This document shows positions 1 through 7,125 of a DNA stretch of 64,000 nucleotides, piece after piece. How positions within the stretch are numbered: the stretch's first letter is position 1; each line of letters opens with the position of its first letter. The position numbers were made by a program, and so were the translations under genes. Source of the DNA: Mycobacterium sp. IS-1496 (GTDB lineage Bacteria; Actinomycetota; Actinomycetes; Mycobacteriales; Mycobacteriaceae); NCBI RefSeq assembly GCF_001499995.1, contig NZ_LQIU01000034.1, forward strand, positions 62,001-126,000, written 5' to 3'. The notes beneath the pieces are model-generated. The model did not search any database and was not told the DNA's origin. It saw only the letters and a program-made list of their open reading frames with translations.

Positions 1-386
1 GCGATGACAGCATCGACGCGCTCAGGACACAGGCTGTCGTGGTGCCAGTCGATGGTGTGATCGGCGATAAGGCCGTATCACTTACGCTCATGCGCAATAA
101 GCTCATCTCGGTTTCGGGCCGTGCGATTGTGCTAGCTGTTGGAGGGCGAACAAGCGAAATGGGCCAGCATTCGCCGGGGCTTGTCGAGGAGACGTCCTTG
201 GCTCGTGCCGCCGGGTTGCCAGTGTTTGCTCTCGGTGCCGCGGGAGGACAAGCGTCTCTGATTGCCGGCGAGGCCAGGGCCGGCGGTTGGGCTACGTTGG
301 GCAACCGACTGTCGGACGCAGAGAATGAAGAGATCGCTACAAGCGAAGATTACGAAGGAACAGCGCGGAAACTTTGGTCGCACTGA
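1..386 (+). CDS. SLOG-domain protein, C-terminal part (5' end outside window)
   Basis: The reading frame is open from position 3, so this is the 3' end of a longer gene. About 127 codons are visible. They show a Rossmann-like pattern: AIVLAVGGRTSEMG, then SPGLVEETSLARAAGLPVFALGAAGG. The GG(R/K)T, pGl.EE and pvf..Ga.GG blocks are typical of the SLOG (LOG-like, 'LD cluster') superfamily, which binds nucleotides or nucleotide-derived signals in prokaryotic conflict systems and forms the sensor half of Thoeris ThsA. The end, LSDAENEEIATSEDYEGTARKLW, is polar and ends cleanly. It converges on a ThsB-type TIR gene with only 8 bp between stops. Whether the missing N-terminus carries SIR2, TIR or nothing cannot be seen. 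The SLOG call is from motif recognition; subfamily and function are inference. Confidence 0.6.
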   Translation, partial: DDSIDALRTQAVVVPVDGVIGDKAVSLTLMRNKLISVSGRAIVLAVGGRTSEMGQHSPGLVEETSLARAAGLPVFALGAAGGQASLIAGEARAGGWATLGNRLSDAENEEIATSEDYEGTARKLWSH

Positions 387-394
387 TGCGGTTG

Positions 395-898
395 TCAACT
401 GAAGTCGTTGCGAATCGTGATCGCTTCTTCGACCCAGTCGGCGATGTTGCCCTTGATGTACGAGTACACATTCGTGCTCGTCGAGTAGGGTGGATCGTAC
501 ACTTTCACGACTGAGCTTAATGGGAGCTTATCCAATCCAATAGTGAAGTCATCGAAGGGATTTCGCCCCTTGGTCGATTGCTGTTGACTCAAATCCTTGA
601 GGTTGTGAATGTGGATGCCAACCAGCCCTCGCCCGTCGTCCCAGGCCTTTTTGATCTCGTACTTGACCCATTTGCGACCAGCGGAAGCACTGCCAATGAG
701 GACGACGTCGCAAGACTTGCCTTTCATGTTGTCGTCGATCCATTGCTGGATGGCGGAGTCGCCACCGGCCTTCACGTCTTCCCAACCATTCGCGGATAGC
801 AGGGGCTGCCCTTCGACGACACCCATGTTCTTCACCTGTTGAACCCGATGGCTGTCGTTCGTATAGTGAAACGTGTAGTAAACCTTGCGCGCCATCAT
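395..898 (-). CDS. MTH538/ThsB-type TIR-like domain protein
   Basis: A 167-residue single-domain protein of the MTH538 TIR-like family (DUF1863), the family that supplies ThsB in Thoeris anti-phage systems. Diagnostic stretches are ARKVYYTFHY (strand A, residues 3-12), VKNMGVVEG, the GGDSAIQQWIDDNMKGKS helix, DVVLIGS, and RKWVKYEIKKAWDDGRGLVGI. The W77-x3-E81 pair sits where NAD-consuming TIRs keep the catalytic glutamate. The conserved IHNLKD and STKGRNPF follow. By family knowledge such proteins make a cyclic ADP-ribose-type signal from NAD+ after phage sensing. The gene converges on the SLOG gene and is divergent from the HIT/membrane pair, so it may serve either. Length is near the usual size for the family, so it looks intact. 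Confidence 0.85.
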   Translation of the reverse strand: MMARKVYYTFHYTNDSHRVQQVKNMGVVEGQPLLSANGWEDVKAGGDSAIQQWIDDNMKGKSCDVVLIGSASAGRKWVKYEIKKAWDDGRGLVGIHIHNLKDLSQQQSTKGRNPFDDFTIGLDKLPLSSVVKVYDPPYSTSTNVYSYIKGNIADWVEEAITIRNDFS

Positions 899-1204
899 CT
901 GCTCCCTGAAATCATCGCTTCCGTCGTCACGCTAGTCTGCAGGGCTGACAACGTCGCATAGGACACGGCGGTCGAGGCCGTGTGGCTGCAACGATTCTCT
1001 GGCGTAAGGAGCGGCTGCTGTGTCGGAACCAGGCGAGCATCGGACTTGTTCGCGCCGCCAGCGTTAAGGTCCAAGCATGCAGCTTGCGTCCGATGCTCAA
1101 TTGCCCGTGCGTGCAGCTATCGGTGTGGCGAGTGGCGACCTTTCGTATTTGGGATTTAGGTAGCGATGTCGCATGCGTCCGGTGGAGCAAGAGAGGTAAG
1201 TGAC
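899..1204. promoter_or_regulatory. Divergent intergenic region with inverted repeats
   Basis: About 306 bp separate the start of the minus-strand TIR gene from the GTG start of the plus-strand HIT gene. No credible coding region lies here; short ORFs on both strands have no recognisable family. Two inverted repeats stand out: ACACGGC/GCCGTGT at 963-983 (7-nt loop) and a perfect 11-bp pair GAGCATCGGAC (1035-1045) / GTCCGATGCTC (1088-1098) separated by 42 bp. The region should hold both divergent promoters. I see no convincing -35/-10 pair. Confidence 0.4.
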
Positions 1205-1645
1205 GTGCTTGAGCCCACGTGTCCCTTCTGCGACATAATCGCCGGGGCTGCGCCTGCGCGAGTTGTCGCGAACTTCGAATTGGCGATTGCATTCTTCCCA
1301 ACGAGCCCAGCGGCCGTGGGCCATACCCTGGTTGTACCGAAACGCCATTTAGCACAAGTTTGGTCTCTTGACGCGACTACGGCCGCGTCCCTCTGCCAAG
1401 CGACCATGGCGCTCGTTCACGCTGTGAAGCACGCGGTGAATCCAGAGGGATTGAGTGTCATTCAGTCAAATGGCGAAGCTGCGACGCAGACCGTTGCCCA
1501 TCTTCACATCCATGTCCTGCCGCGGTGGGTCGACGATGGCATCGGACCGAATTGGCCACTAGAAGCCACTGTCGATTCTGAACCACTCGAGCGTGCTCTT
1601 GCCAAAATGAGGTCTGACTTGGAGGTGCAGGGTGACGGGTTATGA
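1205..1645 (+). CDS. HIT-family nucleotide hydrolase/transferase
   Basis: Histidine-triad (HIT) protein, about 146 residues from the GTG at 1205; the family hydrolyses or transfers nucleoside monophosphates (AMP-lysine, Ap4A-type, ADP-ribose-like substrates). It begins LEPTCPFCDIIAG with the usual CxxC zinc-type pair, has GHTLVVPKRH in the middle, and ends with the catalytic HLHIHVLPR triad (His 99, 101 and 103 from the GTG start). I prefer GTG 1205 to ATG 1166 because GAGAGG lies 8 nt upstream and the family normally starts just before CPFC. The next gene starts 14 nt inside this one, so the pair is translationally coupled. With TIR and SLOG neighbours it probably acts on a nucleotide signal or product; that role is inference. 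Confidence 0.85.
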   Translation: MLEPTCPFCDIIAGAAPARVVANFELAIAFFPTSPAAVGHTLVVPKRHLAQVWSLDATTAASLCQATMALVHAVKHAVNPEGLSVIQSNGEAATQTVAHLHIHVLPRWVDDGIGPNWPLEATVDSEPLERALAKMRSDLEVQGDGL

Positions 1646-2246
1646 CCTGAACAACCAGAACGACCGCGATGACCGACGTAAGCATCTGGATTTAATTGCA
1701 GCCGTCATCGGACGGATGGGCACTGCCTCGGCGCAGGCAAAAGGTTGGTCAATTACCCTTGCCGGGGCAGCTTTTGGTGTGGCAGTTCTTCGCGAGAACG
1801 CCTGGCCTCTCATTGTCCTCGGAGTCCTAGTCCTTGCGGTGTTCGCGAAGATCGATGCCCACTACCTAAGTGTGGAGAAAGACTTTCGTGATCTCCACGA
1901 AGCAGTGCGCGACAACCAAGTAAAGCCGTTGTCGATGGAAACGAGCCAAGTGCCACGCCGGCCATCGAACCCCTCGTATTCGTCGTGGTCCATAAAGTGG
2001 TTCTACGCGCCCCTGATGGCGGCGGGCGTGCTCCTGCTGGCTTACTCATGCGCGAATCCGAACGCCGAGGATACAAAAACGAACGTGGTCGTGAACGTGC
2101 CTAGCTATACGCCGCCTGCCGTGTCTACCCCGCCACACAGCTCACCCGTGCCGGCTCAGGTCGGCCCGCCCAACCCTCCACTGCCCCCGACTCCAATAGA
2201 TCAAACCGCGCCAAGTCCGACGGCTCGAACCCAGCCCGACAAGTGA
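1632..2246 (+). CDS. Small membrane protein with two-to-three TM helices, candidate effector
   Basis: A 204-residue protein I cannot assign to a named family with certainty. The N-terminus has a conserved-looking helix, RKHLDLIAAVIGRMGTASAQAKGW, followed by two hydrophobic segments (about 38-53 and 57-72) and then KIDAHYLSVEKDFRDLHEAV. A third hydrophobic segment lies at about 123-140, and a proline/serine/threonine-rich tail runs from about 150 to the end. The layout, a short cytoplasmic helix plus a TM hairpin next to signalling enzymes, resembles small membrane effectors of the SLATT/S-2TM type in nucleotide-signalling defence systems. The GTG start overlaps the HIT stop by 14 nt with GGAGG 6 nt upstream, so the two proteins are probably made together. 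Pore-forming or membrane-disrupting effector is a hypothesis. Confidence 0.7.
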   Translation: MTGYDLNNQNDRDDRRKHLDLIAAVIGRMGTASAQAKGWSITLAGAAFGVAVLRENAWPLIVLGVLVLAVFAKIDAHYLSVEKDFRDLHEAVRDNQVKPLSMETSQVPRRPSNPSYSSWSIKWFYAPLMAAGVLLLAYSCANPNAEDTKTNVVVNVPSYTPPAVSTPPHSSPVPAQVGPPNPPLPPTPIDQTAPSPTARTQPDK

Positions 2247-2359
2247 CACGACAAAGCCACGGGGAGGCTGTGCTGCGCAAGTTAGAGTTGAGGATCTATA
2301 GGGCGGCGCTTAGGGGCTGGTCCGTTCTACTGCGCGTGCTGGGTGCGTGAAGCCAAAGG

Positions 2360-2725
2360 TTGGGTGTGGCTGGGGAGGATCAGCTCGCGCACCGGATAAG
2401 GCAGTGCGCCGAGGTCGAAATCCCCGTGTGCCAAGATGTGCCGTGCCAAAGGACGACCAGATGCCCAGGGCGTCGAGAATGCCACGAACGCAGCAGAAGT
2501 CGTCGACTACGTGCCCGGCCAGATTCCAAGGTCGCCAAGAGCCCCGCGATAGTGGGTCCCTCGGAAGTGTTCATGGCCTGCGGCCTGGCGAACGCGGTGA
2601 TCCCTGGTGTCGACTTCGCGACCGGCAACACGGAAGGGGCGGCGCGGGCAGCCACCATCGGCCAGTACCTGGCCGGTCAGAACTTGATTTCGTTCGTGAG
2701 GTTGGGTCTGCTGCACGATAGGTGA
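2360..2725 (+). pseudogene. Degenerate gene fragment of unknown family
   Basis: The stretch between the membrane protein and the hairpin at 2705 carries no clean gene. In one frame the last 60 codons look protein-like (PSEVFMACGLANAVIPGVDF...) and end in a stop inside the hairpin. In another frame, immediately upstream, the run AKGRPDAQGVENATNAAEVV looks like the preceding part of the same protein and stops at a TAG near 2550. This pattern suggests one older plus-strand gene broken by a frameshift. I do not recognise the family, and it could be chance. Confidence 0.3.
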
Positions 2726-2752
2726 CAGGTTGACCTATTCGTGCAGCAGACC
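2705..2752. terminator. Long hairpin between converging (pseudo)genes
   Basis: GGTCTGCTGCACGATAGG (2705-2722) pairs with CCTATTCGTGCAGCAGACC (2734-2752); the arms differ by one inserted base and the loop is 11 nt. It lies between a plus-strand gene remnant and the minus-strand NlpC/P60 pseudogene, the usual place of a bidirectional terminator. There is no clear T-tract, as is common in mycobacteria. Confidence 0.6.
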
Positions 2753-2770
2753 GATCCCGGGCAACTGCGG

Positions 2771-3700
2771 CTAGCGGGGCGTCGAAGCGACAGAGGTGCG
2801 CGCCACGTAGCTCGACGACATCGGCGCGATGTGCACCACGTCGCCGGTTTGCGGGGCGTGCACGACCTGGGTGGCGGAGATGGCCAGCCGGACGTGGCCG
2901 CGGCCGCGGCCGTCGTAGGACGACCTAGAGAAGGCCAGGTCGCCTGCGCGGACCTCGCCGGGTGGCGCCGAAACGGGCTGCGTGACTTGAGTGTAGGTGT
3001 CGCCGCCGAGTTGCACGCCGGCCTGCCGCCAGGCCCATTGCGTGAGCCCGTAGCAGTCGAGCTCGTTCGGCTCCTTGGTGCCCCAGACGTAGGCGACCCC
3101 GCGCTTGCTCAAGTCGGCCCGCACGGCCTCGGCGCCGGGTCCGCCGGGTACCGAGGCAGCCCGCTCGTCGTCGTCGTCGTCGACGTCGGCGTCGGGCGCC
3201 GCGCGCACGCTCCTCGTCAGCACCGTCCGCCGCTGGGCCGCCGCCATCGGCGACCACGGCCCTGTACCGCGGGCTGGCGTGCCGCCGAATCGGCTGCCGC
3301 CGAACGACATCGGATCGGCACCCAACGGCGAACCGCCCGGCCGCTGTAGTTCATGGCGCGCACCAGCGCCGCCATCCGGGCGTCACGGAGCCGGTGGGCG
3401 GTCACCACCCCCTGCTGCTGGGCGACGCGGCGCCGCAGCGCGATCACCCGGGCTCGCTCTCCCGCCGGCATGCCGGTTTAGGGCACGAGTGCAGTGGTCA
3501 GCCGCAGCACCGTCGTGGGCGCTGGCGGACTGGGTCCGCCCGTCACGGTCGGAACCTGCCGCGTCTTGCAACCTCCGGCCGACGTCACGGTCGAGGTCGG
3601 CGAGCCCGCGCAACCCCGTCGAGGCGTCATCGACGAACGTGCCGTAGCGGGAGGCGAACTCGCCCGACAGTCCCGCCGCAACATCGCGGATCTCACTCAT
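2771..3700 (-). pseudogene. NlpC/P60 (C40) peptidase with DUF4226-like N-terminus, frameshifted
   Basis: Three minus-strand frames together rebuild one protein. The 5' part (from about 3700) reads MSEIRDVAAGLSGEFASRYG. It moves to a second frame near 3500-3540 that meets a stop in 'ALVP*' at about 3478 and continues PAGERARVIALRRRVAQQQG up to about 3350. The rest, from about 3325, is in a third frame: RADLSKRGVAYVWGT, then ELDCYGLTQWAWRQAG, AGDLAF and GHVRLAIS. The catalytic Cys, His and second His positions (CYGL, GHVRL, VVHAP) of an NlpC/P60 endopeptidase are still readable. In mycobacteria such proteins are secreted peptidoglycan hydrolases, often near ESX-type genes. With at least two frameshifts plus an in-frame stop it should be non-functional. 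A sequencing error cannot be excluded without read data. Confidence 0.75.
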
Positions 3701-3836
3701 CGCTTGGCTGCACCACCGAGTGCGTCGGCGGCAGCATCGGCCCCGACGCGGCGCCCGATTCTGGTGGGTCGCCAGACAGCGCGTGCGAGCGGCACATCAC
3801 GCCGCCGACTTGCTCGATGATCGCGTTAACCGTCAC
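3693..3836 (-). CDS. Small hypothetical protein upstream of the peptidase pseudogene
   Basis: A 47-codon frame from GTG 3836 (MTVNAIIEQVGGVMCRSHAL...) ends ...QPSDE with its TGA overlapping the ATG of the peptidase pseudogene (ATGA arrangement). An upstream ATG at 3926 would extend it to 77 codons, but that extension is arginine-rich and looks non-coding. The overlap suggests a former two-gene operon. It may itself be a remnant. No family recognised. Confidence 0.35.
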   Translation of the reverse strand: MTVNAIIEQVGGVMCRSHALSGDPPESGAASGPMLPPTHSVVQPSDE

Positions 3837-4067
3837 CCATCGATTGTCGGGCCGCTGGGCGGCACGGTGAGACAGAATGTGCCGACGTCTCCCGCGTCTC
3901 CGCGGAGGTCTGCCAAACGCCTTCATCGATCGTTTTCGCCCGCCTAAGTGGCCAGTGCGACGGGATCACGTGCCGACAGATCTGGCAGCGTCTTCTATCC
4001 TCTGCCTCGATCGACGTATGCCATTTCGTGCCCTGATCCACGCCGTGGCGCTCAGCGCCGGCTAACG

Positions 4068-4084
4068 AAGCCCGACGCGGGCTT
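4068..4084. terminator. Hairpin downstream of the MoxR/TIR operon
   Basis: AAGCCCG-ACG-CGGGCTT forms a 7-bp stem with a 3-nt loop, 28 bp beyond the stop codon of the last gene of the minus-strand operon. No strong T-tract is seen on either strand. It is a plausible transcription end for the operon. The remaining bases back to about 3840 show no recognisable gene. Confidence 0.45.
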
Positions 4085-4111
4085 TGGCGCTGGGCGAAGA
4101 CCGAGATCCGA

Positions 4112-6178
4112 CTACCTCCGGTGAAGCTCGTGCAGGTAGATGTCGTCATTGTCGATCGACTTGATCGTTGCATACACCCTCATCCGGGGATGTCCGTCCT
4201 CTGCGGCGAAGTCGTCGAACGACACCTTCGCATCGATCATCCAAGGATCGATGTTGACCAGCCAGTGCCCTTTTTGCTTCGGTCGCAAACAAAGCGTTGC
4301 GGCAATCTTGTTTCCGACGCGGAGCGTCGACCTCAAGCGTTCGGCAGGGTCGGAGCGCACTCTCTTCAAGGACATGCGGACGCAATCCCGCAGAGGATCG
4401 ACACCGAGCACGACCGCACTGACGTGTTCCCCGACCTTGAGCGGAAAAGCGGACGCATCCCCCCAACGCGTCCAGTCCGACAGCCACGACAATTCGCTGT
4501 TCAGTATGGACCCACGCACAGATGCTCGAGACGGAGGCGAGACCTGTTGCGGCGCAATGATGTCGACCCCGATCTCGGCGTACGACTTGGTCGTGACGAC
4601 CGCCGTCGCGCGCAGCCCCGGACTCAGCCAGAGGGGAAGTTCGGCAACTCCATCTTCACGAGGCAGCAAGGTGACGCGAATCCGCTTCGATGCCGTATCG
4701 ATCGAATCGATCGTCAACTGGACGTCGTCTTCGAGAGCGAGGGGATAACTACGCAGACTCCGAAGCGACGTTTTGGCGGCTACTCGGTAATCGCTGCTTG
4801 ACAAGACTTGCCCAACTCTGGCTATGGCTAGCAGGGGTTCGAACCTCGGAGAAGGGACACCCGCCGCCTCGTTGAGACGGAAGATCAAAAGCGACTGTTC
4901 CTTTGCCACCAGACGCCCGGTAACCCGATCACCGACCTTCAACGAGCCGGCGCTCCACTCCGTCGTCACCCGCCGAACGGCAACTCTTTGGCGCGCACGG
5001 TCTACTCGGTCCACCCGAACTATCACGCGTTCGCCGAGGCACCCTGCGAGCCCACTCGCCGTGAGGTGAGGCATTCCGTTGAACGATCGAGGCATCACTG
5101 CGTTGAGGATCGCCTCCTCATCGATTCGAACGACGACAGTACCGTCAGCACCGCCCCGCACCACTGTTGCAAAGAGCTCCTCGCGACCGCTTCGAGCACC
5201 CTCCAACCGGTCTAGCGTCTCGTCCAACTCTCGCGCTTCCGGTGGCTTCGGACCTTCGATGGCAGCTAATTCCGTGACGTCATTGCCCAGTGTCCTCAAC
5301 CGCAAAGCGCTGCGGCCTACGGGGATTTGCACGGGTGACTCTGCGCGCACGTTGATCCGAACTAGGGTCTCTTTGGAGAAGTCGTCGGCGGAGCTCGACA
5401 ACCAGACGAGAACGGGATTCGTTGCAGGAACGGCGATTGAGAATCGCCGGCGTTCGCCGATTCGACCGAATTCGATCGTCGTGCCGTCGCGGGCGAAGCC
5501 AAGCCGCCATTTCGATAGAACACCGCTGGATAGGAAGTTCCGGTCAACCTGGGTGGGCTCGAATTGACTCACGTCAGGAGCGCCGAACCCCAAGGCAGCA
5601 CACATCTGCGCCAAGCTCCATGCGCCAGAAAGGCGAAGCATCGGTTCCGGCAATCTTTTCAGCGCTCCGGCGGCCCACGTGAGGAGATTGGCGCGGCCAT
5701 GTTGCGTGATGTCTGCAACCAGTGATAGCAGCACCTCGTCTACCGCCGACTCATACGACTCGCGTGTGACGTACATCCAATTTATCCGCGATTCCAACTG
5801 CACTAGAGCCGGGAGGTCGCCGGTCATCGAATGGATGAGCGGCTGGAATTGCACCAATCCGTCGACGCCCAGAATCACGACTGCTTCGCGAAGGCGACGC
5901 CGAAGCTCGTTTGCCACCTCTGGTTCGATCGTGAAGCCGTCGAACGCAACGGCCTCTACGAGATCCGAAGAACAGAGATCCGCCTCTAGTTGCAGCGAGC
6001 TGCATGGTAGTGCTGCCCGTCGGACGCGGCGCAGTAAGGGAAAGGGGATGAAGGGCTCCGTACTGAGCAACGCGGCGACAGCTCCGACGTCCCTCGAGGT
6101 ACTCCCGGCACCCGCGCCCAATAACTCTCGCACGTTCCGATCTAGTTCGAGGCCGGTCAACGCGTTACCGCGATCCAT
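4112..6178 (-). CDS. S1/OB-repeat protein, fourth component of a MoxR-vWA-TIR operon
   Basis: A 688-residue protein of unknown function. Residues about 40-200 are helix-rich (FIPFPLLRRVRRAAL; LSGAWSLAQMCAALG) and unlike anything I can name; about 220-310 looks beta-rich. The C-terminal half shows about four S1/OB-like units, judged by the recurring 'G..v.g.v......' opening and '..d....r...slk' closing strands: 332-403 (ends VDRARQRVAVRR), 413-503 (LKVGDRVTGRLVAKEQ ... IDTASKRIRVTLLP), 518-605 (VGEHVSAVVLGVDPLRDCVRMSLKRV) and 618-688. S1 units usually bind RNA or single-stranded DNA, so a nucleic-acid-sensing or scaffold role is a reasonable inference. It is the last gene of the operon and overlaps the vWA-like gene by 22 nt. 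In position it corresponds to the variable partner (VMAP-like) of described MoxR-vWA ternary conflict systems, but I see no known VMAP signature. Confidence 0.7.
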   Translation of the reverse strand: MDRGNALTGLELDRNVRELLGAGAGSTSRDVGAVAALLSTEPFIPFPLLRRVRRAALPCSSLQLEADLCSSDLVEAVAFDGFTIEPEVANELRRRLREAVVILGVDGLVQFQPLIHSMTGDLPALVQLESRINWMYVTRESYESAVDEVLLSLVADITQHGRANLLTWAAGALKRLPEPMLRLSGAWSLAQMCAALGFGAPDVSQFEPTQVDRNFLSSGVLSKWRLGFARDGTTIEFGRIGERRRFSIAVPATNPVLVWLSSSADDFSKETLVRINVRAESPVQIPVGRSALRLRTLGNDVTELAAIEGPKPPEARELDETLDRLEGARSGREELFATVVRGGADGTVVVRIDEEAILNAVMPRSFNGMPHLTASGLAGCLGERVIVRVDRVDRARQRVAVRRVTTEWSAGSLKVGDRVTGRLVAKEQSLLIFRLNEAAGVPSPRFEPLLAIARVGQVLSSSDYRVAAKTSLRSLRSYPLALEDDVQLTIDSIDTASKRIRVTLLPREDGVAELPLWLSPGLRATAVVTTKSYAEIGVDIIAPQQVSPPSRASVRGSILNSELSWLSDWTRWGDASAFPLKVGEHVSAVVLGVDPLRDCVRMSLKRVRSDPAERLRSTLRVGNKIAATLCLRPKQKGHWLVNIDPWMIDAKVSFDDFAAEDGHPRMRVYATIKSIDNDDIYLHELHRR

Positions 6179-7116
6179 CGACTCCTGACGTCATCGACGC
6201 GTTTGGCCGCTGCGTGATCGCCGAACCACACACCCACACAAACGTGCCCGCGCCTGCGGGCTCTACGGATAGCCGCGTCGAGGGCATCGAAACGCAATCC
6301 CGGAGTCTCTCCGGACCCGCCCGACACGAAGACGAGCACCAGACGAGTTCCAGCAGGTGGATGATATCGATAACCATCCTGCGCAGTGACGTTGATGCCC
6401 GAGTACAGCGAAACATCAGCATTCACCTCCGAGCAGATCGCCGACGGCCATAGACGCGAGATTTGACGGGACAACGCATCGGCGTCTTGTCTGAACGGAC
6501 CTACCGCGATCGCGATATCGCGCACGAGCTGGACATGCGTGGGACGCCGCCGCCGGATTTGGCGAGGAACTCGTCGAATTACCTTCCTGCGGGCCATCAG
6601 CTCGACCGTTGGCATGACGTCGATGGACTTCGCCGCCGATCTCGGCCGAAGTTCGTCGCGCAGCGTCGATTGAGTGACGAGCGCCGCCAGCTCCGCCGTC
6701 GACGGCATGACCTCGCTCTCAACTGACTGCAAGTACCGTTGCCAGTCGGTTGACGGCGCGTCCTCCGGGCCGAGGCCTGCCGCAGACGCTCCGCTCCGCG
6801 TCATCGTTCGGCTGGCGAGCTGCACGGAGTTGAACCACATGGGATCGTCGATCGAATCGCCGCCGTCGAAGAGAGGATTGGTGGGCGACGCGTTCGCCTC
6901 TCCGCGCGATCCGTGCCCGTGCCGCGATGAATCGATCCCAGAGACCGAGCCTTCGGCTACTTCTACGTCGAGTTCAGGGTCGTCCGTGGCATCTGCGTCG
7001 GTGACGGTGGAACTTGATTGCGGCTCGACCCGAAAGCCGATCAGCGCCAGTGCCCGCTCCAGGTCGACGATATGGTCCCGATACGCGAGTAACTCGACGG
7101 CCTCCTTATACGTCAC
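6157..7116 (-). CDS. vWA-like protein with degenerate MIDAS, partner of MoxR ATPase
   Basis: A 319-residue protein. The N-terminal 30 residues are helical, followed by an acidic, glycine/serine-rich linker to about 120 and a basic stretch at 175-192 (ARRKVIRRVPRQIRRRRP). The C-terminal 125 residues fit a von Willebrand A fold: THVQLVRDIAIAVGPFRQDADAL as strand 1/helix 1, LVLVFVSGG and HVCVGVWFGD as later core strands. The MIDAS signature DxSxS is replaced by D200-I-A-I-A, so canonical metal binding is probably lost. The GTG start is 9 nt after the MoxR stop. In MoxR-vWA systems the vWA protein usually links the ATPase to its client; that role is inference. The assignment rests on fold pattern and gene order rather than strong motifs. 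Confidence 0.65.
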   Translation of the reverse strand: MTYKEAVELLAYRDHIVDLERALALIGFRVEPQSSSTVTDADATDDPELDVEVAEGSVSGIDSSRHGHGSRGEANASPTNPLFDGGDSIDDPMWFNSVQLASRTMTRSGASAAGLGPEDAPSTDWQRYLQSVESEVMPSTAELAALVTQSTLRDELRPRSAAKSIDVMPTVELMARRKVIRRVPRQIRRRRPTHVQLVRDIAIAVGPFRQDADALSRQISRLWPSAICSEVNADVSLYSGINVTAQDGYRYHPPAGTRLVLVFVSGGSGETPGLRFDALDAAIRRARRRGHVCVGVWFGDHAAAKRVDDVRSRWIAVTR

Positions 7117-7125
7117 GCGGGCGTC

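Noticed and set aside
1030..1100. Retron-type structured RNA
   Set aside because: No reverse transcriptase is encoded nearby; the inverted repeat alone is not enough.
927..1355. 142-codon minus-strand ORF across the divergent region
   Set aside because: It overlaps the HIT gene and the intergenic repeats, shows no family, and has the Arg-rich look of a shadow.
395..2246. Complete Thoeris system
   Set aside because: Only the TIR (ThsB-type) is clear. The SLOG gene is cut by the edge and points the opposite way, so ThsA cannot be confirmed.
4826..4855. tRNA T-arm-like sequence GGGGTTCGAACCTCGG
   Set aside because: It lies inside the coding frame of the S1-repeat protein (SPRFEP region) and no acceptor, D or anticodon arm can be built around it.
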